Below are positions 34,101-44,471 of a DNA stretch of 64,000 bases, piece after piece. This DNA is from Panagrolaimus kolymaensis (Eukaryota; Nematoda; Chromadorea; Rhabditida; Panagrolaimidae). Location: assembly GCA_028622995.1 (NCBI GenBank), contig JAJQJQ010000038.1, forward strand, positions 372,001 to 436,000, in the 5' to 3' direction. Position numbers and translations under genes: made by a program. The notes under the pieces were generated by a model. The model was not told where the DNA came from, ran no database searches, and worked only from the letters and a program-made list of their open reading frames with translations. Each line of letters starts with the position of its first letter. Within the stretch, counting starts at the first letter, position 1.

Positions 34101-36664
34101 ATTTGACGCAAGCTTTCTGACTGTAAGTTGTTGGAACAAAATGCCACAAAATTTGAATCTCCCGCCAAAAAAGGGCTCAACTCTCGGAAAGTGAAAAATT
34201 TTTACTTTCCGAAAGATGTAGACCCACCTTTATTCCTTTCGAAAAAGAGTGAGAGAGAAAAGAGAAAGAGTCAATCAAATAAATTAAAGGGAGTGTCCCA
34301 AACGATGAGAATAATTTTACTACGACGGGTGTTCCTAGCCCGAAAGTTTCATTGTCTCAAAAGCTTACAAAGTGCTACGAATTTTTGTAGCTTTTTGTAG
34401 CATTTTGAGAAAATTTCGTAAGCTTTTGAAAAAACTTTGTAAAACTTTGTAAGACTTTGAGACAGTGAAGAAAAACTTTCGGGCTAGGAACACCCGCTGT
34501 AAGGGTTTTCTCATCGTTTGGGACACTCCCTTTAAAAACGAAAATTTATCTACAAAAATTTTTTTAACCCCAAATAAATTTTTTCTATGCATTTAAAAAT
34601 TAATTTTTCACCCAATTTTTTTTTAAATTTTTCATTGTTTAAAAAAATATTTAAAGTTAAAATATGTTTCAAAAAATTTAAATTTTATTTTCGAAACAAA
34701 AAAGAAGGAGAAAAAAGGAAGATGGCGCTAATCAAAGCATTTTTTAATCATTCATGCGCAATGAAGCGAATAATCATACCAATCGTCGGAGGAATCGGAA
34801 TCCGGAGCTGCTCGGATGATGATGGTGTCGTCGTTGTTGGATGGATGTAACTCGACCCAATTTTTTTCTTTTGGGAAGAGCTGCTTTTGATGATGGCTTT
34901 TTTTATTTTACTGAAAAACTGTAATTTGCGCATATCGGAAATAAATCCTTTCCATTTTTTATATCTGAACAATTTTGTGATTTTTTTATGGGAGTAAAAA
35001 AAAGTGAAAACAAGCAAGCAAAATAAAAGTGAAAAAAGGGAGCAAAATTTTAAATTAGAAATAAATACAAAATAAAGTTTAAAGCAATTAAAAAAAGATA
35101 TTAAAATAATTAAAGCAAAATAGTTAATATTTTTTTAAATTTCAGCTTGCGGGTGTTACAGCATTAGCATTGGGAATATATTTATGTGTAAAGGATCCAC
35201 GTCCAATTCAAGAATGGGCTGATTTTATTCTCAATCCTGCCATATTACTTTGTGTGGTTGGTCTTTCAATATGTTTTGTCTCATTAATGGGTTTATTTGG
35301 AGCTCTTCGAGATAATGTACATTTGCTAAAAATGGTAACTTTTTGCAATAAAAAATTTAGAAAAGTTAATTTTCCTTTTAAATTTTTAGTTTGCCCTTTG
35401 TGTTTTCTTTTTTTATATTTTACTGGTATTATCTACATTCTTTTTATTCATATTATTTTATTCCGATACATCGGAAGGTGTATCAGCTCATAGTATATTA
35501 TTATATTCAATAAAGAAATATCATACAAACAGAAATTTAGCGGACTTTGTGGATTATTTACAGGAACAAGTAAATTCTATTATTATTATTTTTTCACTTA
35601 TTTTAAGACTAATGGTATTTTTTTTATAGCTGGAATGCTGCGGGGTAAGCTCCATGTCTCAGGGATTTCGAGATTGGCAATTTAATGAACAATACAATTG
35701 TAATGCCTCTAATCCCTATCCAGAAAAATGTGGGGTTCCATTTAGTTGTTGCCGAAAAACAGTTGTATCTGAAGCAGCAGGATCATCGAATCCATTATTA
35801 CCCGCTATGAGATCACTACAATGTTGGCAAAATGCTCAAACTAAACGTGTACAAGATTTGGAAACAGATATTTATGTTCGAGGTTGTTTACAACCGATTA
35901 GAACTTTATTTGAAAGTCATGCCGTTCATCTTGGTGCCATAGTTGCAATTTTTATTATCCCTGTGGTAAACTAAAAAAATAATTTTTTGAAATTATTTAA
36001 ATTTTTAAATATTTTTTAGTGCTTTTCTGTGTGTCTTTCTCATTTACTTGCCCGCCAAATCGATTATCAACGATATTTACTCGAACGAGAAGAACGACAA
36101 TTTAAACGTAGACAAAATCGTGAAAGACAGCGACTTCGAGATATGGAAAAAAAGCAACAACAAACGAATCGAATGATAGAGCAACAACAGCCTCTGCCAC
36201 CTCCAACTTCCACAATACCAATGGGTCCACCACTAATTTTAAATACGAGTTTACCCAAGAAAGCATCTATGGATGAATCTTCAAAAGATCGACAAAAAAG
36301 ACAACAAAAACAAAAACGTCGAGCTGTTAGCACATCCCCTTTACGTGGTGCAGCAACAAATAATAATGCAGTTTCCATAAATCCTACTGGTAATGGACCG
36401 GAAATTTCATCAAATAGAGTACCACATCCACCAACAGGGCCAACTTCTCCTCGAAAACAACAACAACAACAGCAACATAAAAACCGTCGACGGTCTCTAG
36501 TGCCGAATAATAATGGTGGTGGCGGACATCCTCCTAATCCAAATGGAATAAATTCAAATCCTTCTGCTCAAGGAATAACAACAAATTCAGCAACAAATCC
36601 ATTAGATTTTCGAACTCATCAATGGGTTCTTCAACAATCGGATATTTCGGGCGGCAGAAAATAA
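25119..36664 (+). CDS. TspanC8-type tetraspanin with long cytoplasmic tail
   Basis: This is a four-pass membrane protein of the TspanC8 group, whose members chaperone the ADAM10/SUP-17 metalloprotease (C. elegans TSP-12/TSP-14). Exons: 25119-25332, 35146-35334, 35390-35569, 35630-35965 and 36020-36664. The exon at 25119 may have an upstream partner. The first in-frame ATG is 25192, which gives 496 residues. TM1 ends exon 1 and runs into exon 2, TM2 is around GLSICFVSLMGLFGALRD and TM3 opens the third exon. The large extracellular loop has CCG plus five more Cys, eight in all, which defines the C8 class (LECCGVSS, NCNAS, KCGVPFSCC, QCW, GCL). The tail after TM4 is about 200 residues, Gln/Arg/Pro-rich; tetraspanin tails are usually under 30. 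Intron 1 is 9.8 kb and hosts a complete transposon. Confidence 0.88.
25333..26525. other. 5' part of tetraspanin intron 1
   Basis: AT-rich intron DNA between the tetraspanin exon and the border of the inserted MULE. Minus-strand open frames here (25442-25669 and 26005-26403) are Phe/Lys-rich and have no recognisable domain. Nothing else is seen. Confidence 0.45.
26549..26613. repeat. Left-end nested palindromes of the MULE
   Basis: Outer arms TTCGGAAAGT and ACTTTCCGAA enclose two tandem copies of the 12-bp perfect palindrome CCGAACGTTCGG (26565-26576 and 26584-26595). The whole could fold into a cruciform. The outer arms recur at the right end in inverted orientation. This is a likely transposase-binding or end-recognition region. 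Confidence 0.7.
27240..27592 (+). CDS. Possible small secreted protein in the MULE
   Basis: An ATG at 27240 opens a hydrophobic, signal-peptide-like stretch (MVFFFLCYISIANQAASSF) that ends at a strong GTAAGTAAG donor after 27296. Reading resumes in phase 0 at 27422, after an AAAAAG acceptor, and runs 56 codons to a TGA at 27590-27592. This would give about 75 residues. The acceptor is poor for this genome. A one-base frame slip in the A run near 27405-27411 would also link the two parts, so this could be a broken gene. No family is recognised. The TTTAG acceptor just before the ATG (27232) suits a trans-spliced or internal exon. Confidence 0.3.
27857..29810 (+). CDS. Envelope-like membrane-fusion glycoprotein (predicted fusogen)
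   Basis: This is a predicted type I membrane glycoprotein. Six exons are read in phase: 27857-27972, 28114-28206, 28304-28500, 28542-29161, 29214-29366 and 29430-29810, about 519 residues with no stop or frameshift. It has an N-terminal signal peptide and then a short N-terminal subunit of about 147 residues. A furin-type RYKR site (residues 144-147) is followed at once by a long Gly/Ala/Ile-rich hydrophobic segment like a fusion peptide, then a heptad-repeat stretch. A Cys-containing ectodomain and a membrane anchor close to the C-terminus follow, with a short CC-containing tail. This order matches F/Env proteins of baculoviruses and errantiviruses by architecture. I cannot confirm homology by sequence alone. 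It lies 188 bases before the transposase on the same strand, inside the same element. Confidence 0.7.
29999..33906 (+). CDS. MULE transposase with FLYWCH finger and C-terminal OTU protease
   Basis: This should be the DDE transposase that mobilises the element. Exons: 29999-30018, 30076-30379, 30431-30531, 30579-30786, 30832-31089, 31146-31250, 31296-31880, 31932-32714, 32767-33216, 33267-33576 and 33623-33906; all phases agree, giving 1135 residues. A basic N-terminal region precedes a FLYWCH-like zinc finger (residues about 333-397, CSRC then HKEDC). The MULE domain has Asp515 (VVDATF), Asp585 (HSDYELAL), the family's C-x2-H in GCLFHSS, and Glu718 (NKAESHH). Residues about 939-1135 form an OTU-type cysteine protease with RGDGNCGYRAL (Cys1006) and a C-terminal catalytic His in PGHYCPIF (His1127). 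OTU enzymes cleave ubiquitin chains, and what this one acts on is unknown. The first three exons could belong to a separate gene, but frame is continuous. Confidence 0.88.
34184..34213. repeat. Right-end hairpin of the MULE
   Basis: TCGGAAAGT and ACTTTCCGA face each other around an AAAAATTTTT-like spacer. The sequence matches the outer arms of the left-end palindrome in inverted orientation, and the flanking DNA towards the element interior is also related. The double CCGAACGTTCGG core of the left end is missing here. Confidence 0.65.
34288..34531. repeat. MITE-like fold-back element bordered by TTAA
   Basis: About 244 bp is almost entirely one inverted repeat. The ends read AGGGAGTGTCCCAAACGATG and its mirror, and an inner pair reads GGGTGTTCCTAGCCCGAAAG and its mirror. 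TTAA sits on both sides (34284-34287 and 34532-34535), the target of piggyBac-type elements, although TTAA could also be part of the palindrome. It is non-coding and lies about 50 bp outside the MULE border. Confidence 0.75.
34540..35145. other. 3' part of tetraspanin intron 1
   Basis: AT-rich DNA between the TTAA-bordered MITE and the tetraspanin exon at 35146, which opens after TTTCAG. A less AT-rich patch (34720-34860) has no supported reading frame. I see nothing else. Confidence 0.4.
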
Positions 36665-37341
36665 TAATTTCTTTTTAAAAATTGCGTTTTTTTCATTCTT
36701 TATTTCACAATTCCATTTTTTTTCTCTATTATCTTTTTGTTTATTTTTCATTGATAATATTTTTGCCATGCAAACCTCCTCAGTTTTATAATATCTAACA
36801 TACATATGTACTTTGGGCGCAATGAGAGATTGGCTTTTTTTTTCATTTAAAAATTACTTCCGTTACCTTAATTTTTTTTAAATATCTATTTACTCTTAAG
36901 CTTCACTTTATTTTATTTTTTCTTTAAATAGCTTGCTTTTTTTAAACCTTTTGGAAGCTACTAAATACTTATTATCATTGCCAGCTTTGTCTTTTCCGGG
37001 TCATATTTTTTTAATTACCTTTTTTGTTGTTGTGTTGATTCTTAATTTTTTTTTTGTTTTAAATTCTTTCTTGTCTTGTTATTATGTTATATCGAGCGAG
37101 AGAAAACAACAACGCACATTTGTTCATATAAAATAAAATTCAAATTCAAAAGTGGTTCAATAAACAGTAAACAAAAAATTTTTTTGGAGAAGAATAAAAC
37201 TGTTCTTTGTTTAACCAACGAAAAAATAATTAAAAATGAAAAATTGGTGGGAAATGGATTGGATTCTTTGAAAATGTGGTGGTAGTTGGTGTTTCATTTT
37301 TTTGTTTGAGCAACTTTTTTAAACAAGAGTTTTGAACGAAA
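36665..37341. other. Convergent intergenic region, tetraspanin and nematocin
   Basis: Facing 3' flanks of the tetraspanin (+) and nematocin (-) genes. Thymine-rich then mixed sequence, with no gene-like pattern. The open frames here are homopolymer read-through. Confidence 0.5.
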
Positions 37342-38195
37342 TTAGATCAAACCGCCATTTGCCGATGAACCAATGAGGCATTTCATATTTTGTTGGCAAA
37401 ACTCTGAAATAATATCATAATTAACTAACGAAATAAGCTCTCGGCTTTGAAGAGTAATCTCAAAGAAAAAAATGTGATTTTTTGGTAGAAAAAAGTAAAT
37501 TTAATCTAAATTAATTAATTAATTATTTTTTACATACCTTGTGAGCAGCACATTACGGGTGAAACACAAAATCCAGCGGATGCTCCCACTTCGCATGATT
37601 TTGGTGAACATGTTGGAGTTCCAACACATGAAAGGCTACTAACACAAGCTTTTGATGTACAACATACTCCATCCGTAGCGCAAACACCTTCACCATTAGG
37701 GCCTAAAAATAATATTTTCAATATTTTTGTTGTTTATAAAGTTCAAAAAGCATTTTTTTACGAAATATTTATTTTTGGATAAATGTCAAAAAAAGTTAGC
37801 CACCGACGTGAATATTTGCATCTTAAACTTTGAAGCATAAATTATTTTTTTATTCGAGTAGCAGAGTTTAAAAAAGTTTGAAAAAAAGGCGCTTTGATAT
37901 GTCTAAAAGCAAAAACAACAAAAAGGATATAAAAAAATAGTCACGAAAAGAGTAAAAGTCTTTTTTTCATTTTTTAATTTAGATAATTTTTGATAAAAGA
38001 AAAAGAATGCATCGCGTCATTAACAAAAATATTTTGAAAATTTTCGTTTGTAATCATTTCGCAAAAAATAAAAAACTTACCACATTTTGCACATTTTACA
38101 TTTCTTCCGTATCTTCGATAAGGACATGAGTTTAAGAAGCAACCAGATACGGATTGAATTAAAAGAATGGAACAAATTAAAGCAATTGAAAGCAT
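37342..38195 (-). CDS. ntc-1: Nematocin precursor (oxytocin/vasopressin family with neurophysin)
   Basis: This is a secreted neuropeptide precursor. Exons (minus): 38195-38081, 37702-37538 and 37403-37342, giving 113 residues. The signal peptide MLSIALICSILLIQSVSG is followed directly by CFLNSCPYRRY and then GR, an amidation and cleavage site. The mature peptide is therefore the nematode oxytocin/vasopressin homologue, cyclised between Cys1 and Cys6. The rest is neurophysin with exactly 14 Cys across the three exons (CAKC, VCATDGVCC, CEVG, CCSQ and FCQQNMKC among them). The last exon is short and was recovered only by splicing: an ATTTCAG acceptor restores the frame and adds the final two Cys. 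In C. elegans nematocin modulates mating and salt-related learning through NTR receptors. Confidence 0.96.
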
Positions 38196-41099
38196 AACTT
38201 TCGAAAAGAAAAAAAAAGGAAATATTTATTGAAAGCGCGAGAGACTGTAAATAATCAGCCACCACTCGCCGTGTGTATATTTTCTTTTGAATATGAAAAT
38301 ATAAAAAGTAAGAAAAAACAGAATACCTTTCTTTCTTATTTAACCTTTTTTTTCTCTTTTTCGTCAATTCCTCCATGTGATAAGCGGCTTTATTTCTTGA
38401 TCCTCCCTTCTTCAAAGCCGATATCCACATAAGAAAGGAAAAATACATTTAAGAAATTAGTATTATTTTTTTGTCTTTTCTCTGTTCTTTAAAAAAAAGG
38501 TGATGTGTATATGTAAAAAACCTTATGGGCGTATAGCTTAGTTTTATGCTTTCTTAATATTCTCGTTGTCTTATCCCATTCCACAAATATATGGACACAG
38601 TAGTAATAAATATAAATCATATCAGAAAAAGAAATAAAGATGATGAAGATGAAGAATTTGATGATGTGATTTCAAATTTACTCTTTTCGTCCTTACTTTT
38701 TTTGTTGTACAAATTTTATATTTAATTCGCATTTTTTAGTTTTATTTTACTTTCAAAAATTTCCTAAAAATGGGAACATTTTTGTAGTTTTCTTTCTCCC
38801 TTCTTTTCTTCTCCATCCACCCTTTTATTTATAAAGAATTTATCAGTGACGTCGAAAGATAGTTGAGAGTAGATTACATTGAAAAAAGGAAGAATAAGTT
38901 TCTTCATAATTTTGATAATACAAAAAATAAATTTATGGAAGTGAAATTTATTTTGCACCCAACATAAAACTTTTAACTTTGTAAATAAGAAAATGAATAA
39001 TTAAACAAAAATTTGCACAAATGTTCAATTTTTTTGTTGTTGTTGGTTGCATTGTTTGAAAGAAAAAACAAACAATAAAGTTATTTATTTAATTTATTTT
39101 TTTCCGCAAATAAAAAAATGGTTTAAACATTATTCAACCATTAAAAAAGAATAAATTCCCAGTAGTTGGAGAGCTGTTCATAAAATGTCCATAAAAAGCT
39201 GTGTAAACTATTCAGGCACATTTTTTTTATGCTGTATACGTTGAATTTAATTAAATATCAAACAAAAAAAATGTTCAGGAAAAGGAGGCGAGTGAAAAAA
39301 GAAATTCCAACTACTTGGAAATTGAAGCGTTTCTCAGCCATTTTTTTCTTCATTTTCTCACTAACAAGTGTTTTTTTTACTTAGCTAATTTGCAATTTTA
39401 AACAAGTTTTTGCCGTTTTTACATTTTATTCTCTTTTCTCGAAAAAGCGTTTAACTTTTTTTGCTTCTCCTCTTTTGTGTGGCCATTCAAAATGCCATCC
39501 ATAAAAAAAGTTTAATGTTCGTGCTTAATTTTATTTTAGTTTCCTTTTGCAAGAAAAAGAAAAGGAGACGGTAATTACATTACGTTAACTTGCGTTGCAA
39601 AAAATATAAAAATAAAAACCTTTCAAAAGTCAAGTCAGTTAATTGGTTTTTGTTTGGAAAAAAAGAAGGCTTCAATAATGAAACTATTATTACTTTCTTT
39701 TATTTTCTATGATGTTGGGCATGTATGTAGGTAGAGAGTGATATGGCGTGTCTAATTCGCCCACAGTAAAATAAAATCCAAAGAAACACTTATTGGGAGT
39801 ATTATTTTTGTTATTATGTTTTTTTTCATCCAAATTTTGTTGTTAAAGTTATTTTTCTATGGGAAAAATAACCCTTATTGAAAAATATCAAAAAACATAT
39901 TTTTTTTATAAACCTAAAATGAGTGAGCTATTTCCTTCTTTTACATATATTTTTTTGTTATTATTTTGAAAGACACCCAAGACTTTTTTTTTCATAATCA
40001 AATCTGAACTTAATTATGTTTATTAGGTTAAAAAATATGATATGAAAAAAGCCCATATCCTCTTTGCGACTTTTTGATTTTTGTCAAAAAAAGAGAGTGC
40101 TTTACTCCAAAGCTTTTGGGCTTTGGTTTAATATTTTTTAGATATTCCTAAAAAAATTGTGTTTTAAGTAAAAAGAAAATACGAAAGGAAAGAAAAGAAA
40201 AGCTTTAATTATTAATATTTCTTTGTTTCATTCTTTGTTACAAAATTTTATTCCCATTATGCTGCTTACCACAAAAAAAATAATTAAAAAAATACATTTA
40301 TTTTGGTTAATTTTTGAAATCCTTTACCTTTCCAGAAAGAAATTTTCTTTACCATTTTTATTGTGTTATTGGTGCCAGAAAAAAAAATCGTGTTTTCGAG
40401 AAGAAAAGTGAAAAAATAATATGTATTTGCAAGAAAAAAAGTTTTGAACTGTAATCTTTTAATTTTTTTTCATTCTATTTTGTTTTATTTTAAATAACCT
40501 TGCAGAAAAAGTAAAAAGTAAAACATGTTCGCTTTTTTTTACTTTTCATTTTTCATTCTTTTTTTTTGTTTTCAGGAAAGAGGAAACAACTAAAATAAAA
40601 TTTTAAAAAAAAAGAATAAAATATGAAGACGTTGTTCTCGCTATTGTTCCATGAGCCAAGCACCATGAGTGACCAGGTTAGAATTACAACTTTTTTTGTG
40701 TTTCTGTGTTGATGTTTCTTGTTGTTGCCATCCTTCTTCTTTTTTTTCTATTTTTTACTTTTTTTTCCAGTTAGTTAGTTTCTCGTCAAAATTCAGAAGA
40801 ATATTCTTTCAAACAAGAATCATTGTTTTAGCTTCTTTTTTTATGACAAAAAAATACTTTTCTTTTCTTCTTTTTTAAAAGCTCTCATTTTTTGTTTTGT
40901 TTTGTTTGAAAAATGAGAATGGGTTACTATAGCCGAAAAGCGCCATAAATAAAAAAAAGTTATTTTGACAAGTTAAGTTGTCGTTTTTTGTGTGTGTTTT
41001 AATGGAGTGAAACAAGCTGAAGTAAATGACGAGGACGATGTAGATAAGTTTCCCATAAAAATAAAAAATCCCTCCGATTTATTTCCTTATAGTAGCTAG
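38196..41099. other. Intergenic, upstream of nematocin
   Basis: T-rich DNA without supported genes. It holds the nematocin promoter side and a small inverted repeat near 39157-39318, listed separately. The open frames at 38229-38432, 40223-40411 and 40669-40878 lack protein signatures. Confidence 0.45.
39157..39318. repeat. Short inverted-repeat pair, possible MITE remnant
   Basis: TTCCCAGTAGTTGGA at 39157 faces TCCAACTACTTGGAA ending near 39318, which matches its reverse complement at 14 of 15 positions. The ends resemble hAT-like CAGTAGTTGG termini. No clean target duplication is visible, so this remains tentative. Confidence 0.35.
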
Positions 41100-41107
41100 C
41101 TAGTGAG

Positions 41108-41322
41108 CAGTGTTGTCGAATATTCGAAAACCTTCGAATATCGAATTCGAATATCGAATTCGAATATTCGATTCGATTCGAATATTTTCGAATAATCGAA
41201 TCGAATCGAATATTCGAAATTCGAAACCTTCGAATTTCGGGTTCGAATATTCGAAATATTCGGTTTTCGAATCGAATATTCGTTCGATATTCGATTCGAT
41301 TATTCGATATTCGACAACACTG
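41108..41322. repeat. hAT-type MITE built of TTCGAA palindromes
   Basis: A 215-bp element is flanked by a perfect 8-bp duplication CTAGTGAG (41100-41107 and 41323-41330). Its ends are inverted: CAGTGTTGTCGAATATTCGA and the mirror ending CGACAACACTG. An 8-bp duplication with CAGTG termini is typical of the hAT superfamily. The interior is almost wholly repeated TTCGAA/ATTCGAAT palindromes, so it codes for nothing even though one strand is open (41110-41334). Confidence 0.88.
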
Positions 41323-41330
41323 CTAGTGAG

Positions 41331-44300
41331 TTAAAACAAAACAAAAAAAAGTAGTGAAGTTACTTTTGCACAAATTTTTTTGGAGACATGTCATCTCTTT
41401 TTTTTACTCATTTCCACGTCGTTTTTGTCTTTTTCGTTGAGTATAGTAAAGTAATCAAATTTAAATCCTTCAAAGCTCGAGTAAAAGAATTTTTCGAGAT
41501 TAAATAAAATAAATAAATGATAGTAAATTGTCTTTGACTTTGATTATATGTTTGTAGGAGGCTGGATGGTTAGCTATTTCGACATTACAAAATTAAAGGT
41601 CATCGAAAAAAATTAAAAATCTTATGACCTAATAACTTTTTTCTTATGTCTTTATTTAAGTGAACAAAGTTGAAAACTATTTTTATAAAAATCAACGTAA
41701 AAACGTTCATCAAAAATTTATATTTTCGGTAAAATGGCAAAATCCACCTGCTAAAAGTATTTTCGAAAAAGGTTGACCATGACTTTGCTGAAAGCTAATT
41801 TAAAATTTTCACCTTGCCCGTTATATATTTTCATTTTTCTGCTGAAATAAAGAATTTTGAAATAAATTATTTTCAGATTTTATAAATATAAAGAAAATAA
41901 AATAAATTTTTTCATTTTCATTTATTTTTTGACTTTTACTTTCTGAGCATTTAACTGTCAAATTTGTTGTGTTTCTCATCCGTAGTTTATTTAACTTTTG
42001 TGCCCTTCTTTTTTATTTTTATTTAGTTACATTTATTTTGCTGCTTCATTGCACGTAAACTGTGTTCTTTTAGAAACGTAAAAAATGAAAATAAAAATGC
42101 CGCTATTTTATTTTTCTTGTTTATTTTTAGTTCAAATTCATGACGTCGAAAAAATCATTCTTTAAGGATCAAAATTTGAGTTTTGTGGAGAAAGTTCGCG
42201 TCCTTGAGTTTCAAGCATCTCGGACATGCGATATACAATTGTAAAACGAAATAATTTTTGAAATTTCCCAGACATCGAGAAAAGGGTTTCAAAAGTCCAA
42301 AATAATAATAAGTTTTTCTTTTATAAACTCCTATTTTTTCCCGAAAGAAAAGTAATAAATATCAAATAAAAGACAATCATGTTTTTTTCTTTCTTGACAA
42401 CAATGGATAAGGGTTCCTTTTAGTTGACGACGACAAGTCAGCGTTCTGGGTTGTCAAACATTTTTTTCTTTGAAATTATTAGAATTGGAACCTTACATAT
42501 TTTTTTATTTCCTTATGATTTTCTTTCTAAAAAAAATGCTATCCAAACCAGCTTTAATTTCTTTATATATTTTTTTTTGTTAATTACAATTTAACTTTAT
42601 CTTTTCATCATCATCTCCTCGTGGGAATATTTATAAAGTGCCAAACCTTCTACGTACTTTTATTTTAAAATGTTAATGTTAAAAACTTTGTTTAGCAGTG
42701 CTTTGTAAAAAAAAAAAAGATGAGATACAAGGACATAAAAAAGAGTAGTAAAGAAAAAAAACTGAATACCATTTTTTATTTTAAAACAAAATCTTCCTTC
42801 TTCTCCGATTAGCAACTAAATGGTTATTTGAGTGAAGCTCAGCTGATAAAACAAAAATAAATAATAGTGTCAAATTTCTTATCCTCCGCGAAACTTCTGA
42901 AACCAAAACTAGCTTTTTCTTTTTTTCTTAGTCTAAATATTTCGTTTATGTTTTTTTAAGTTAGTTAATGTCTTCCTCTTTTTTTTTCAAGGATAAAAGA
43001 ACATGTGTGGTAAAGTAAAAAAAAAAAGAGTGAAAAAACTTATTTTATTTTTTTTGTTATTGTGCTTTCCCTTTTCTATTATTGCTCAAATAACCGAAAG
43101 AATAAACTGACTGGTCCTGGACCTGGATGAAGAAAGCCTTTTAATTTGGCCCATTTATTTACGATAAAAAAGAAAAATAAAAATTAGTTTGTAAAAAGCT
43201 TGTTTTTTATTCATTTTATTTTACTCTTTTATTTTTTTTTTAACAAACACACGAAAATGCTTAAACAACTTTCCCTTATTTTTATTTATTTCTTCTTTAT
43301 GCTAGGACACATTGACATTGGGCCGTCAAGCTGCTGTTTTTATTAAATCCAGGAGAGGCAGTAGAAACTTGTGCCCTTTTTTTCTTTCATTGTCTATGAT
43401 GTAAAAACTTTTATTCTCTCTTGTTTGTTGCTTACTTTGCTTACTACAACAACGAAGAAAAAACACCATTTCTGGAATATTAGAGGTTAGATGTTAATTT
43501 ATGATCTCTTGCGGGGGAGAAAATATAAGAATAAAAAATTATTAAATGAAGAAAACTTTTAATTTTGGATTTAGAGAATAACATTTAATTTTTGCAACAA
43601 AAATGAAAGTGAGAGAGAAACAAGAAAGAATTTAATAAATAAGCGATGTATTTATTTTACAAACATTTATTTCAGTCGTCGTCGTCGTTGTCACATTTCT
43701 GATTCTTTATTTTTATAACCTTAAATTATTTGTTGACTCCTTACTTTTTTTATATCAATTTTAATAAGCACTTTTCTTTGCATTTTCACGTGTTCTTAAA
43801 GATTATCTCATTAAAATTTTTCTTCAAAAAAAAACAACTCTTTAGATTTTTTAATTCTTTTTTACATTTATTCCTTCTTTGCGAAATTTTTTTACATTTT
43901 TTTATTATATAAAAAATATTTTAACTATCTTTGAGTTTAAGAGGATTTAAAAAGCCATATTTAAATATTATTCACACAGAATTCTTACTGCTGCGAGAAA
44001 TTGTATCAAAAACATATGTACTTGTTTTTCTATCTCTATCTATTTTTTATTTTATTATAACTTCCCTTTTGTTGCAAAACAAAATAAAATTCCAAAAAAA
44101 ACATCATTACTCGATTAACTAACTAACAAACAAACAAAAAAAGAGTAAATGTTTTTTTATTTATTTCCTTATTAAAAAAAATAAAACCATGAAATGAACT
44201 TTTTTTTTATTATGCACTTTTCCATTTCTTGTCACTTTTTTGGGTTGACATTTAAACGTTCTTTCACATTCTCCCTCATGTCTTTTTTGTCAAAAATATG

Positions 44301-44471
44301 AGAAATTGTCTGGTATAAAATTGTAATTAAAATATTATAGCGTCATTTTTTTCCTTTCTTTTTTATCGTCGTCTTCATTTTATATTGTTATTATTAATGC
44401 TTTTTGGAATTTAAAAAAATGTAGTCTAAGAAAAAAAAAAGAATTAAAATTAAAATTTGAATTTGTAGGTA
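41331..44471. other. Intergenic, upstream of the NPY-like receptor
   Basis: About 3.1 kb of AT-rich DNA. No convincing exon, RNA gene or repeat was found. A GTAG acceptor just before the receptor start (about 44468) could be a trans-splice site or join an unseen leader exon. Confidence 0.45.

Larger units (their letters stand above)
26535..34227 (+). mobile_element. Mutator-like (MULE) transposon carrying an envelope-like gene
   Basis: A 7.7-kb element sits in tetraspanin intron 1. It is flanked by the 9-bp direct repeat CTTTATTCC at 26526-26534 and 34228-34236, the size expected for MULE insertion. The two ends are related in inverted orientation. Each has TTTCGGAAAGTAA, a short spacer, CACTTTCCGA and then a degenerate stretch ending in TTGGC, with indels between the two copies. 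Inside, all on +, are a possible small secreted ORF (27240-27592), an env-like fusion glycoprotein (27857-29810) and a FLYWCH-MULE-OTU transposase (29999-33906). Both large genes are spliced and open throughout. The borders rest on the direct repeat and on partial similarity of the ends. A chance repeat is possible but unlikely next to a MULE transposase. Confidence 0.75.

Noticed and set aside
36067..36378. Cys/Arg-rich minus-strand frame
   Set aside because: It is the complement of the Gln/Arg-rich tetraspanin tail exon.
41110..41334. 74-codon + frame over the hAT MITE
   Set aside because: The frame is created by TTCGAA palindromes and is open by repeat periodicity, not by selection.
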